Assembly: GCF_000717175.1 (NCBI RefSeq)
Contig: NZ_JNYD01000028.1
Span: forward strand, 9,388 to 73,387
Source: Pseudonocardia autotrophica
GTDB lineage: Bacteria; Actinomycetota; Actinomycetes; Mycobacteriales; Pseudonocardiaceae
Length of the DNA: 64,000 bases
Reading direction: 5' to 3'
The translations under genes were made by a program, and so were the position numbers. Below the pieces are notes generated by a model that worked only from the letters and a program-made list of their open reading frames with translations, was not told the origin of the DNA and made no database searches. Of this stretch, positions 45,328-54,052 are shown piece after piece. Each line of letters begins with the position of its first letter. The first letter of the stretch is position 1.

Positions 45328-45389
45328 CCTTCCCGGCGGACGGGGTCCGCCTCAGGAGAGGTGTCCGGTGTCCGGGGCCAAGCTCAGCG

Positions 45390-45751
45390 CTGCCTGAACG
45401 CCGACTGTCCGACGTCGTCTACCGCCAGCTCCAAGCCGACAGCCAACGTTCCGGGGCGGACCAGGGGGACACACGAGGGCGGCTGCATAGTCCGGCGCGG
45501 CCTGCTCCTACGTCGAACGCCAGCTCTTCGGACATCACTTCCCGGGCCCCCCGCCCCGCCACTACAACCCCGCCGCAAGATCCACTTGACACGCACGCTG
45601 CCACCCCGACGCCCGAGCCATGCTCGCCCGCCGCAAGGCCGCTGGCGGTGGGATGGAAGCCCTCCGGATTCTCAAGCGTCGACTCTCCGACGTCGTCTAC
45701 CGAGCGTTACAGGCAGACGCCCAGGTCAGTCCCGCCCGACTCGCCGCTTGA
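45390..45751 (+). pseudogene. Two IS110-like transposase C-terminal relics
   Basis: Immediately after the IS3 remnant an open stretch reads ERRLSDVVYRQLQADSQ. About 230 bp later, from ATG 45620 to TGA 45751, a second reads EALRILKRRLSDVVYRALQADAQ. Both match the end of IS110-family transposases. They look like tails of two related elements in the same direction. Upstream parts are absent, possibly replaced by the IS3 insertion. No function expected. Confidence 0.6.
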
Positions 45752-45907
45752 CCGAGGAGCTAGCGACAGTCCCTCGTCAGGAACGGAGCACCGGCGAAGT
45801 TTGGCTCGTAAGTCTGGCTCGTCGAGGGAGGCCGGGCAGTCTCGCGGGCGGCCTCGTGTGGCTTCTGCCGGCCGCTCGGCCGGCCTTGTCCGGCGGCTCC
45901 GAAGCCG

Positions 45908-45936
45908 TTGACAAGTTGGCGGAGGGACTTCATAGT
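45908..45936 (+). promoter_or_regulatory. Sigma70-type promoter of the ABC importer operon
   Basis: A perfect TTGACA at 45908-45913, a 17-bp spacer and CATAGT at 45931-45936 form a strong -35/-10 pair. It lies 47 bp before ATG 45983, in a locally AT-richer stretch (TATATAAG at 45963-45970). It sits just past the IS debris, so block 3 may have acquired its promoter from the insertion junction. Confidence 0.6.
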
Positions 45937-45982
45937 CGTGCAGCAGTATGAAGGCTCGTTCCTATATAAGCATGGAGACGTC

Positions 45983-47467
45983 ATGGATGCCGCTCCGGTC
46001 GAGGCTCGGCCCGCAGGACCCCCAGGTGCGTTGCCGTCTTTGCGCCTTACCGATGTCCGCAAGTCGTTCAGCGGGAACGCTGTCCTTCGTGGGATCTCGC
46101 TGAACCTTCGCGGCGGTGAGATCGTCGGTCTGATGGGGCCGAACGGGGCGGGCAAGTCAACGCTGCTGAAGGTGCTCGACGGTTTTCACCGCATGGACAG
46201 CGGCCGGATCGAGGTCGACGGGGTGCAAGTGCCCTCCCTCGCCGGTCGTAGCGACGTCGCCTTCATCCATCAGGACCTCGGCCTGGTCGAGGATCTCAGC
46301 GTCACGGATAACCTGCGCCTGGGTCAGCCGTGGGCGTCTCGGTTCGGTCCGATGATTGATCGCGACCGCGAGCGGGACATGGCTGTCGCGGCGCTGCGGG
46401 CGGTGCGGCTCGAGGTGGATCCCGCGGTGCTGATCAGGGATCTACCCCCAGGTGAGCGGACCTTGGTGGCGATCGCCCGGGCGCTCGCGCTCGGGGCGAC
46501 CAAGCTTTTCGTTGACGAGGCCACGTCGAATCTGACGAAGGCGGACTCGTTTAGCGTCTTGGCGGTGTTGAAGGAGCTGGCCCTCGACGGTGCCCTGATC
46601 GTGATCGTGACCCACAAGTTGTCCGAGGTCTTCGAGTGTGCGCACCGAGCGGTCGTCCTCGTCGACGGCGAGCTGGTCGCGGACGATCTGATGCGTGACC
46701 TCGACCGGGCTGCCCTGGTGAGCAAGCTTCTCGCTCACGAGACCGAGGCCGGGTTGGCGCTCGCGACGGAGTCCACGAGCGAGGTGGGCCCAGAGGTCAT
46801 TCGATTTGTCAACGCCCGGACCTGCAAGATCGGTGCGGTCAACCTTGTGGTGCGGCGCGGTGAAGCGGTTGGGCTCACCGGCACGGCCGGTTCGGGGCTG
46901 CACGAGGTCGCGCTCCTCGCGGCCGGTCACGCGCCGCTCACTGCCGGGGCTGTGGAGGTCGATCGGGCGGTGCGCATTGCACTCGTTCCGCCCCAACGGG
47001 AGACACAGGGCGGCTTCCCGGCCCTCGCCGTGGCGCAGAACATGGCGATCTCCAGTCTGCGTCGGCGCCGCATCCTCGCCGGGCTGGTGTCGGGGGCGCG
47101 GGAGCGTGCGGACGTCGAGCAGATGGCGGATGAGCTGTCGGTCGTCCCGCGATCCGTCACCACCGAGTTCGGCGTTCTTTCCGGTGGAAACAAACAGAAG
47201 GTCATCCTCGGGCGGGCGCTCCTCACTGATCCCGATCTCCTCGTCCTGTGCGAGCCGACCCGCGGGGTGGACATCCGGACCAGGGCAGAGATCTACCGAA
47301 CTGTCGCGAAGGCGAAGGCGGCAGGGGCAGCTGTTCTCGTGGTGAGCTCGGACTACGAGGACCTGGCAGCGATGTGTGATCGGGTAGGTGTGGTCACAGC
47401 GGAGGGAACGAGTGACCCGCGCCCGAAGGATGAAGTCTCGCTTGACCAATTCGAGGAGTACCTGTGA
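45983..47467 (+). CDS. Sugar-type ABC transporter ATP-binding protein (two NBDs)
   Basis: A 494-residue duplicated ATPase of the RbsA/XylG/MglA type. ATG 45983 (GGAGA upstream) is used rather than the in-frame GTG-type start at 45908, which lies in the promoter. NBD1 has GPNGAGKST, an atypical signature LPPGERTLVAIARAL and LFVDEAT. NBD2 has a degenerate Walker A (TGTAGSG), the signature LSGGNKQK and LLVLCEPTRGVD, where the Walker B Asp is Cys. A weak NBD2 Walker A is usual in this family; the Cys is not. It energises the permease encoded next, with a 4-bp overlap. Confidence 0.88.
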   Translation: MDAAPVEARPAGPPGALPSLRLTDVRKSFSGNAVLRGISLNLRGGEIVGLMGPNGAGKSTLLKVLDGFHRMDSGRIEVDGVQVPSLAGRSDVAFIHQDLGLVEDLSVTDNLRLGQPWASRFGPMIDRDRERDMAVAALRAVRLEVDPAVLIRDLPPGERTLVAIARALALGATKLFVDEATSNLTKADSFSVLAVLKELALDGALIVIVTHKLSEVFECAHRAVVLVDGELVADDLMRDLDRAALVSKLLAHETEAGLALATESTSEVGPEVIRFVNARTCKIGAVNLVVRRGEAVGLTGTAGSGLHEVALLAAGHAPLTAGAVEVDRAVRIALVPPQRETQGGFPALAVAQNMAISSLRRRRILAGLVSGARERADVEQMADELSVVPRSVTTEFGVLSGGNKQKVILGRALLTDPDLLVLCEPTRGVDIRTRAEIYRTVAKAKAAGAAVLVVSSDYEDLAAMCDRVGVVTAEGTSDPRPKDEVSLDQFEEYL

Positions 47468-48699
47468 CACCATCGATCGCGCCTGCGAGGAAGCAGGACA
47501 GCGACCGCGATCCGGACGCTCGCGCGGGGGAGACCGGGCGTCGGGATCCCCGACTCCGGACGAGGTTGGCCGGGAGCTGGACGCTTCTCGCCTTCGTGGT
47601 CATCTTCGTCGGCTACTCACTTTGGCTGGGCGAGAAGTTCCTCGTCGTGCAGAACCGGATGTTCGACATCCACTCCATCGTGCCGATCCTGCTGCTGGCA
47701 CTCGCCGCGGTGGCCACGCTGCTTGCCGGGAAGTTTGATCTCTCGATCAGCGGGATGGCGACCCTCTCGGCGTTCCTGACGATCGGGCTCGCCAGCAAAC
47801 AGGGACTACCGATGGGGATGGTCCTGGTAATCGTGCTGGTCGTCGGGATCCTGGGCGGGCTGCTGAACGCGCTGCTCGTCGTCGGACTCGGGATCAACAC
47901 CTTCATCGCGACCTTGGGCACGAGTGGTCTGTTCCTCGGGGCCTCGGCGGTGTACTCCGGCGGTACGCAGGTGGCGCCGGACTCTACCGACACTCCGTTG
48001 CCCACGTGGTTCAGCAACTTCGGGTCCTTCACTGGAAAGCCCCCGACGGCCCTCGTAGTCGTCGTGGTCCTGGTCGGCGGTGTGCTCGCGGCGGTTGCGG
48101 TCCTCCGGGCGCGTCCCGCCCGCTTCTCCGCGCGGGCTTGGAGGCCGCTCGCGCTGAGTCTCGGTGGTGTCATCTTGCTCGGTCTGCTCGGTGTGCTCGT
48201 CTTCACGCCCTGGCTGAGCGACCTGTCCTGGGCGACGACCGCCCTACTTTTGGTAGCGACCGCATTGTGGGTTGTGGTCGATAAGACTGTCTTCGGGCGC
48301 GAGTTGCGCGCCACGGGAGCGAACCCCGAGGCGGCGAAGCTCGCCGGCGTGCACACCGCTCGTACCACGGTTGTCGCCTACGCGTTGACCGGTCTGCTCT
48401 CGGCCATGGCCGGCGTCGTCGCCGCCGCGAGCCTTGGAGCGGCACAGCCGGCCCTGGGCGTGCCGCTGCTGCTGCCGGCCTTCGCGGCAGCCTTCCTCTC
48501 GACCGTGCTGTTCTCGCGCGGGCACTTCAACGTGTGGGGTGCGGTCGTCGGCGGGGTGTTCCTGCAGTGGGTCAGTCAGGGACTTGTCAACGGCGGGCTC
48601 GCTTTCACGTGGAACGACGTGGTGAACGGCTTTGTGCTGGTCCTCGCGGTCTCCATCTCCTCGCTTATGACGCGCTCATCGTCCTCCACCGGTCACTGA
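47464..48699 (+). CDS. ABC transporter permease (RbsC/XylH type)
   Basis: A 411-residue integral membrane permease starting at GTG 47464 in a 4-bp overlap. Hydrophobic helices run from about residue 40. The family segment AGKFDLSISGMATLSAF matches the GGIDLSVG-like motif of carbohydrate permeases, and GAVVGGVFLQWV matches the C-terminal end. A mid-protein EAA-like loop is replaced by GRELRATGANPEAAKLAGV, typical of RbsC homologues. It moves an unidentified small molecule, not necessarily a sugar given the acid-degrading genes downstream. Confidence 0.88.
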   Translation: MTPSIAPARKQDSDRDPDARAGETGRRDPRLRTRLAGSWTLLAFVVIFVGYSLWLGEKFLVVQNRMFDIHSIVPILLLALAAVATLLAGKFDLSISGMATLSAFLTIGLASKQGLPMGMVLVIVLVVGILGGLLNALLVVGLGINTFIATLGTSGLFLGASAVYSGGTQVAPDSTDTPLPTWFSNFGSFTGKPPTALVVVVVLVGGVLAAVAVLRARPARFSARAWRPLALSLGGVILLGLLGVLVFTPWLSDLSWATTALLLVATALWVVVDKTVFGRELRATGANPEAAKLAGVHTARTTVVAYALTGLLSAMAGVVAAASLGAAQPALGVPLLLPAFAAAFLSTVLFSRGHFNVWGAVVGGVFLQWVSQGLVNGGLAFTWNDVVNGFVLVLAVSISSLMTRSSSSTGH

Positions 48700-48734
48700 C
48701 CGCTCGCCCGTCCACATCCAGTCAAGGAGCTTCG

Positions 48735-49868
48735 TTGACAAGACACTCCTCTTCCAGGCGGCGGAGCCTGCCGCGGATCGCCGCGGCGGTGGCCCTCACC
48801 TGCGGCCTGGCCGGCTGCAGCGCCGGTGCCGAGGTCGCGACCGGAGACGTCTCCGATGCCGGGCTCAAGGCGGCGCAGGCGCTGGTAGCCGAGGCGACAG
48901 TGCTGTCGGCCACTGACCTCCCACTGCCGAGCGAGCCCGTTGCGCGGCAGAAGCTCAGGGTGTTCGTGGTGTCGCCCAATGCCTCGAACCCGTACTCCAC
49001 CCTGATGGTCCAGTCCTTCCAGGAGGCCGCGGGGGTGATGGGCTGGGAGCTCTCGCCGGCGTACGACGCCGCATCCTCGGCCACGAAAGGCGCCGGCTTC
49101 ATCCGTCAGGCCGTGCAAGAGGGTTACAACGCTATCTATTACCCGTCCATGCAGGTCGACGCGCTCCGTGGGCCGGTGCAGGAGGCGCTCGCCGCGGGGC
49201 TGACCATCGCGTGCCCGGACTGTGCCCCGCAGCAGCTCGGTGACTCCTTCATCACGCCGACGACGGACAACGCCGAGATCGGCAGGCGGCTCGCGGCGCA
49301 CGCGATCACCACGCTGCAGGGTAAGGGGACCATCCTCACCTACCCCGATCCCGAGTACAGCACCATCACCCAGCGGTTCGAGGCGTTCGACGAATACATC
49401 GCCCAGAACTGCCCGGCCTGCACGGTGAAGCCGACGCAGTTCACCGCGGCCAGCCTGGCCCAGCCCGGACCGCCTGTCTGGGCCTCGGCCCTCTCCACCA
49501 ACCCACCGGGCACGGTGGATCTGGCCGTAGCGCCCTTCGCGGTCGCCTCACGGCTATTCGCCACCACGCAGCAGAGCCGCGGTCGAAGCGACATCAAGAT
49601 CATGGACACCGGGAACTCCGATGTCCAGCAGCTCGACCTACTGGCAACGAAGAGCCTGCCCTACATCGGCTCGACGGCGGTCCCGGAGCAGTACGAGGCG
49701 TGGGCATCGGTCGACCTGATCGCCAGGGTCCGCGCAGGCCAGCCACTTTACGACGTCACGAAGCTGCCGTCGGTGCTCGCCACCCCGGACAACGCCGTGC
49801 AGTTCAAGTCCGGCTCGGCCGAGCCGGACATCGACTACAAGACCAGGTTCACCGAACTCTGGCGGTAG
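48735..49868 (+). CDS. ABC substrate-binding lipoprotein
   Basis: A 377-residue periplasmic-binding-type lipoprotein starting at TTG 48735 (AAGGAG at 48724-48729). A twin-Arg-rich N-terminus, hydrophobic stretch and lipobox LAGC place the lipid-modified Cys at residue 28. The mature domain has LRVFVVSPNASNPYSTLMVQSF and IRQAVQEGYNAIYYPS, as in ribose/xylose-binding (PBP1) proteins. It captures the ligand for the ATPase/permease pair upstream. Binding residues cannot be assigned. Confidence 0.86.
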   Translation: MTRHSSSRRRSLPRIAAAVALTCGLAGCSAGAEVATGDVSDAGLKAAQALVAEATVLSATDLPLPSEPVARQKLRVFVVSPNASNPYSTLMVQSFQEAAGVMGWELSPAYDAASSATKGAGFIRQAVQEGYNAIYYPSMQVDALRGPVQEALAAGLTIACPDCAPQQLGDSFITPTTDNAEIGRRLAAHAITTLQGKGTILTYPDPEYSTITQRFEAFDEYIAQNCPACTVKPTQFTAASLAQPGPPVWASALSTNPPGTVDLAVAPFAVASRLFATTQQSRGRSDIKIMDTGNSDVQQLDLLATKSLPYIGSTAVPEQYEAWASVDLIARVRAGQPLYDVTKLPSVLATPDNAVQFKSGSAEPDIDYKTRFTELWR

Positions 49869-49909
49869 CTCGCAGTTTCCTAGATCTGTTGAGAAGAAAG
49901 GACCGACAG

Positions 49910-50545
49910 TTGAGCAAGTACGAGGCCGAGTTCCTCGCCCAGAAGGACGACCTGATGGATCTCCTCGCGGTGACGACGAACCCTCTCCACCGGAAGATCC
50001 TCAAGAACTACCGCCGTCACAGCCTGCTGGAGATCTCGGGGCGCAGCGACGACATCCTCTCGCCGGAGATGACCGTCGAGCACCCGGTGTACAAGATCTT
50101 CGAAGGCGGCAAGGCGATGGTCTTCGACGGGATGGAGGAGGTCCGCGGGTTCTACGACGCGCTCGCGTCGACCGACTCGCTCGTGATGTGGACGAGCAAC
50201 GCGAAGCTCGCCGTCGCGGATTGGGGCTTCGCGGGTGAGGTGCAGTTCAACCAGTTCGTCAAGGGGTCCGTGCTTCGGGAGGGTGTCTTCGCCGGGATCG
50301 CAGACGCCGCTTCCACGGACGGCGCCGAGCGCAGCGCGGAGGAGTACGACGCCGACGCGATCTACCTCGTGCGCCGTCCGATCGCCTACGTGTGGCCGTA
50401 CGCGCCGGACGGGCGGCTGCAGGGGGAGCAGGTCTACGAGGACTCCTCGTGGCGGTCCGTGGAGAAGGTCGACCCCGAGGACGTGATCACGCCCGAGCGT
50501 GCGCGGGAGCTGCTGGCCCCGCAGCTCGAGACACATTGGCCCTGA
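49910..50545 (+). CDS. SnoaL/NTF2-like protein, copy 1
   Basis: A 211-residue protein starting at TTG 49910 (GAAAGGA upstream). It has an N-terminal helix (SKYEAEFLAQKDDLMDLL), PLHRKILKNYRRHSLLEISGR and a curved-sheet-type core (EHPVYKIFEGGKAMVFDGMEEVRGFYDAL, WGFAGEVQFNQFV) compatible with the NTF2/SnoaL cone. I do not recognise a specific enzyme. It is a close paralogue of the next gene. Between an importer and an acyl-CoA dehydrogenase, the pair may isomerise, hydrate or bind the substrate. Possible hetero-oligomer. Confidence 0.72.
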   Translation: MSKYEAEFLAQKDDLMDLLAVTTNPLHRKILKNYRRHSLLEISGRSDDILSPEMTVEHPVYKIFEGGKAMVFDGMEEVRGFYDALASTDSLVMWTSNAKLAVADWGFAGEVQFNQFVKGSVLREGVFAGIADAASTDGAERSAEEYDADAIYLVRRPIAYVWPYAPDGRLQGEQVYEDSSWRSVEKVDPEDVITPERARELLAPQLETHWP

Positions 50546-50673
50546 TCCGGCCGTCTCTGCACACAAGAACGAAGAGCGGATGACGACAAACCCGCGCGCC
50601 TGGTAACCGGGGGAGTCAACCGGCATCGCTCTGGTCACCGGTCAACACCTGTGCGAAGCAAGGGATCTTCAGG

Positions 50674-51339
50674 ATGACGAGTAAGTACGAGGAAGAGTTC
50701 CTCGCGCAGAAGGACGACCTCCACGCCCTGCTCGAGGTCACCACCAACCCGCTACACCGGAAGATCCTCAAGAACTATCGGCGCCACAGCCTGCTGGAGA
50801 TCTCCGGGCGGCTGGACGAGTGCATCGCTCCAGACATGATCGTCGAGCACCCGGTCTACAAGTTCTTCGAGGGCGGCGAAGCGATGATCCTCGACGGCAT
50901 GGAGGCCGTCCGCGGGTTCTACGACGCGCTCAAGTCCACGTCCTCGATGGTGCAGTGGACCGGGAAGTCGAAGATCGCCGTAGCGGACTGGGGCTTCGCA
51001 GGCGAGATCCAGTTCAACCAGTTCGTGCCCGGCTCGCTGCTGCGCGAGGGCGGCTTCGCCGACATGGCGGAGGCGGCGGCCGCCGCAGAGTCCGACGCCG
51101 CGCCGGCGGCGAGGACCGCCACGGAGGGCTCGGAGCAGTACGACCACGACGCCGTCTACCTGGTGCGGCGCAAGTTCGCCTACGTCTGGCCCTACGCCAG
51201 TGACGGGCGACTGGCCGGGGAGCAACTCTACGAGGACACGTCCGAGCGGACGATCATCAAGGTGGAGCCCGAGGACGTGATCACACTGGAGCGGGCCCGG
51301 GAGCTCCTCGAGCCGATGCTCGAAACCCACTGGCCGTGA
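50674..51339 (+). CDS. SnoaL/NTF2-like protein, copy 2
   Basis: A 221-residue paralogue of the 49910 gene, by eye about two thirds identical. It shares NPLHRKILKNYRRHSLLEISGR, the WGFAGExQFNQFVxGSxLREG core and the ending ARELLxPxLETHWP. The main difference is an Ala/Glu-rich insertion (residues about 131-147) absent from copy 1. An AAGGGATC site precedes ATG 50674. Tandem duplication followed by divergence is the simplest origin. Function unknown. Confidence 0.75.
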   Translation: MTSKYEEEFLAQKDDLHALLEVTTNPLHRKILKNYRRHSLLEISGRLDECIAPDMIVEHPVYKFFEGGEAMILDGMEAVRGFYDALKSTSSMVQWTGKSKIAVADWGFAGEIQFNQFVPGSLLREGGFADMAEAAAAAESDAAPAARTATEGSEQYDHDAVYLVRRKFAYVWPYASDGRLAGEQLYEDTSERTIIKVEPEDVITLERARELLEPMLETHWP

Positions 51340-51538
51340 GCCGGACGGCTCCGTTCTCCACCGAACGATGCAGGTGAGCCCAGCGGGAAAAGCGCGGACG
51401 CGAAGCCGTGATCCTCGACTGGTCTGGTCGCCGCCTCGTCACGGTGTCGGAACGCCGCGAGCTCCGGCTCGCGCCGCTGACCCACCACGTACCTGCTGAT
51501 CGCCTGTCAGATCGTGACGGTGTAGCCGAGAGGAAGTC

Positions 51539-52705
51539 ATGCACTTTGAGCTGAGCACAGACCAGGAGGATCTGCGGCGAGCGGCGCGCGAGCTCGCCCG
51601 CAGTTTCTCGGACGAATACTGGGCCGAGCGGGACGAGAAGTGTGAGTTCCCGTGGGAGTTCTACGAGGCGTTCGCGAAGGGGGGTTGGCTGGGCATCGCC
51701 ATTCCCACCGAGTACGGGGGCGGTGGCCTCGGCATTCTCGAGGCCTCGCTCCTACTGGAAGAGGTCGCTGCCTCCGGTGCGGGGATGAACGGGTGCAGCA
51801 CCATGCACCTGACGATCTTCGGCCTGAACACGATCGTCAAACACGGCAGCAGGGAACTCGCCGAGAGCATCCTGCCCGCTGCCGCCGACGGGTCCCTGCA
51901 CGTCTGCTTCGGGGTGACCGAGCCTGACGCCGGCACCGACACCACGCGGATCTCCACCTTCGCCAAGCGGGTGCCCGGCGGGTACGTGCTCAACGGGCGC
52001 AAGGTGTGGATCACCAAGGCCGGGCAGTCGCAGAAGATGGTGCTCATCGCGCGGACCACCCGTCTCGACGAGGTGTCGAAGCCGACCGAGGGCATGTCAC
52101 TGTTCTTGATCGACGTCGACCCTGAGCACGTCGCCCTGCGGCCGATCCCCAAGATGGGGCGCAATGCCGTGTCGTCGTACGAGGTATTCATCGACGACTA
52201 CTTCGTCCCGGACAGTGCCCGCATCGGCGAGGAGGGTAGGGGGTTCACCTACCTGCTCGACGGGTTGAACCCGGAGCGCATCCTGCTCGCTCACGAGGCG
52301 TTGGGCATCGGGCGCGCCGCGCTCGAGCGGGCCGTGCGGTATGCGCAGGAGCGGGTCGTGTTCGGGCGGCCGATCGGCCAGAACCAGGGCGTGGCGTTCC
52401 CGTTGGCCGAGGCGGCGACCCGGCTCGACGCGGCCGAACTGATGGCGCGCAAGGCGGCGTGGCGCTACGACCGCGGGTTGTCCTGCGGGCGGGAGGCCAA
52501 TATGGCGAAGTGGTTGTGCGCCGACGCCGGTTTCCGGGCGGCGGATCAGGCGATCCAGACGCACGGTGGGATGGGTTATGCCCGCGAGTACCACGTGGAG
52601 CGGTACTTCCGCGAGTCCCGCATCCTGCGGCTCGCCCCGGTCAGCCAGGAGATGGTGATGAACTACGTCTCCCAGCACGTCCTCGGGCTTCCCAAGTCGT
52701 ACTAG
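51539..52705 (+). CDS. Acyl-CoA dehydrogenase
   Basis: A 388-residue FAD-dependent acyl-CoA dehydrogenase that forms a 2,3-double bond in an acyl-CoA and passes electrons to ETF. It has the three-domain family layout: FPWEFYEAFAKGGWLGIAIPTEYGGGG, CFGVTEPDAGTDTTRISTFA (FAD/acyl site), NGRKVWITKAG, RVVFGRPIGQNQGVAFPLAEAATRLDAA-type helix (in part), and IQTHGGMGYAREYHVERYFRE with the likely catalytic Glu region. ATG 51539 follows GAGAGGAAG. It probably acts on the CoA ester made by the enzymes at 52747 and 54053. Confidence 0.92.
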   Translation: MHFELSTDQEDLRRAARELARSFSDEYWAERDEKCEFPWEFYEAFAKGGWLGIAIPTEYGGGGLGILEASLLLEEVAASGAGMNGCSTMHLTIFGLNTIVKHGSRELAESILPAAADGSLHVCFGVTEPDAGTDTTRISTFAKRVPGGYVLNGRKVWITKAGQSQKMVLIARTTRLDEVSKPTEGMSLFLIDVDPEHVALRPIPKMGRNAVSSYEVFIDDYFVPDSARIGEEGRGFTYLLDGLNPERILLAHEALGIGRAALERAVRYAQERVVFGRPIGQNQGVAFPLAEAATRLDAAELMARKAAWRYDRGLSCGREANMAKWLCADAGFRAADQAIQTHGGMGYAREYHVERYFRESRILRLAPVSQEMVMNYVSQHVLGLPKSY

Positions 52706-52746
52706 GTCTCGGTCAGCGACAGCACAGCGGACAGCAAGGAATCATC

Positions 52747-53973
52747 GTGCAGGTAAGTCACTCCGATCCCCGCGGAAGTCTCACAGGTGTTCGCGTCGTC
52801 GACCTGTCGCGTGTGCTGGCGGGACCGCTGTGTTCGCAGATGCTCGCCGACCACGGCGCACAGGTGGTGAAGGTAGAGCCCCCGGCCGGGGATGACACCC
52901 GGGCATGGGGGCCTCCGTTCGTCGGAGAGAACATGAGCGCCTACTTCTCTGCGCTCAACCGGAACAAGGCGAATCTCTGTCTGGATCTCAGTGTCGCCGA
53001 GGGCCAGGCGGTCCTCGCCGACCTGCTCCGCGATGCTGATGTCCTCGTCGAGAACTTCAAGAGCGGGACGTTGGGCCGGTGGGGTTTCGCCGAGGAGACG
53101 CTGCGCGAGCGGTATCCCCGACTCGTGCACTGCAGGATCACGGGATTCGGTGTAGACGGCCCGATGGGAGCCATGCCCGGTTACGACGCCGTCGTCCAGG
53201 CCTACTCCGGACTGATGAGCATCAACGGTGAGGAGGAGGGCCCGCCACTGCGGATCGGGGTACCCGTCGTCGACATGGTCACCGGCGCCTACGCCGCGAC
53301 GGGGATCCTGCTGGCGCTGCTCGATCGCGCACGCACGGGCCTGGGGCAGCTGGTGGACAGCACCTTGATCGACACCGCGGTCTCGCTGCTGCATCCGCAC
53401 TCCAGCGCGCACCTCGCCGACGGGCGGATCCCAGCGCGCACCGGCTCGGCGCACCCCACGATCGCTCCGTACGACACCTTCCCGGCAGCGGACGGGCCGA
53501 TCTTCATCGGAGTGGGCAATGACCAGCAGTTCCGCCGGTTCCTCGCCGTCCTCGGCGCCGATCACCTGGCCGAGGACCCCCGCTTCTCCACGAACGCGGA
53601 CCGGCTGGCCAATCTCGGCGAGCTGCGTCCGCTGCTCGACGAGTGCGTCTGTCGATACGACCGGCACAGTCTCGCCAAGGAGCTCCTCGCGCAGGGCGTT
53701 CCGGCCTCGGCGGTGAACAATGTCGCCGAGGCGCTGAGTGATCCCCACGTGCTGCACCGGCGGATGGTCGCCGAGGAGAACGGGGAGCCGGTGGTCGGGA
53801 TCCCCATCAAGCTGAGCCGCTCGCCCGGCAGTATTCGGGCGGCACCGCGCGACCGCGGCGCCGACACCCGCCGCGTCCTCGCCGGACTCGGCTACAGCAC
53901 CGAGCGGGTCGATGCGCTCGTGAACGCCGGCGTCGCGCAGGTGCCACGCGCGGAGGTCGACCATCCGCTGTAG
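52747..53973 (+). CDS. CoA-transferase family III (CaiB/BaiF)
   Basis: A 408-residue class III CoA-transferase starting at GTG 52747 after AAGGA. It has GVRVVDLSRVLAGPLCSQMLADHGAQVVKVE-type N-terminus (family signature), LVENFKSG, PGYDAVVQAYSGL with the probable catalytic Asp, and GVPASAVNNVAEALSDPH near the end. It shares the family with the fragment at base 1 but is a different gene. It transfers CoA from a donor thioester to the pathway acid without ATP, complementing the ligase at 54053. Confidence 0.92.
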   Translation: MQVSHSDPRGSLTGVRVVDLSRVLAGPLCSQMLADHGAQVVKVEPPAGDDTRAWGPPFVGENMSAYFSALNRNKANLCLDLSVAEGQAVLADLLRDADVLVENFKSGTLGRWGFAEETLRERYPRLVHCRITGFGVDGPMGAMPGYDAVVQAYSGLMSINGEEEGPPLRIGVPVVDMVTGAYAATGILLALLDRARTGLGQLVDSTLIDTAVSLLHPHSSAHLADGRIPARTGSAHPTIAPYDTFPAADGPIFIGVGNDQQFRRFLAVLGADHLAEDPRFSTNADRLANLGELRPLLDECVCRYDRHSLAKELLAQGVPASAVNNVAEALSDPHVLHRRMVAEENGEPVVGIPIKLSRSPGSIRAAPRDRGADTRRVLAGLGYSTERVDALVNAGVAQVPRAEVDHPL

Positions 53974-54052
53974 TCCCGCCGGGCGTTCCCGGGACAGTCC
54001 CTCGGCGGATCCACGAGAGGGACGCCGCCGCACCGAGAGAAGGATGAGGATC

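Larger units (their letters stand above)
44394..45386 (-). mobile_element. Defective IS3-family element, left copy
   Basis: A 993-bp remnant bounded by terminal inverted repeats: TGAGCTTGGCC at the left, and at the right a sequence whose reverse complement also starts TGAGCTTGGCC, followed by related bases. Intact IS3 elements are about 1.2-1.5 kb. The middle of orfB is missing and the rest carries stops and frame changes, so it cannot move by itself. No matching 3-4 bp target duplication was seen. The left end is about 89% identical to the element starting at 63901, in the same orientation. Confidence 0.8.

Noticed and set aside
53973..53995. Possible hairpin after the CoA-transferase stop
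   Set aside because: Only a 6-bp stem with an 11-base loop and no T-run; too weak to call a terminator.
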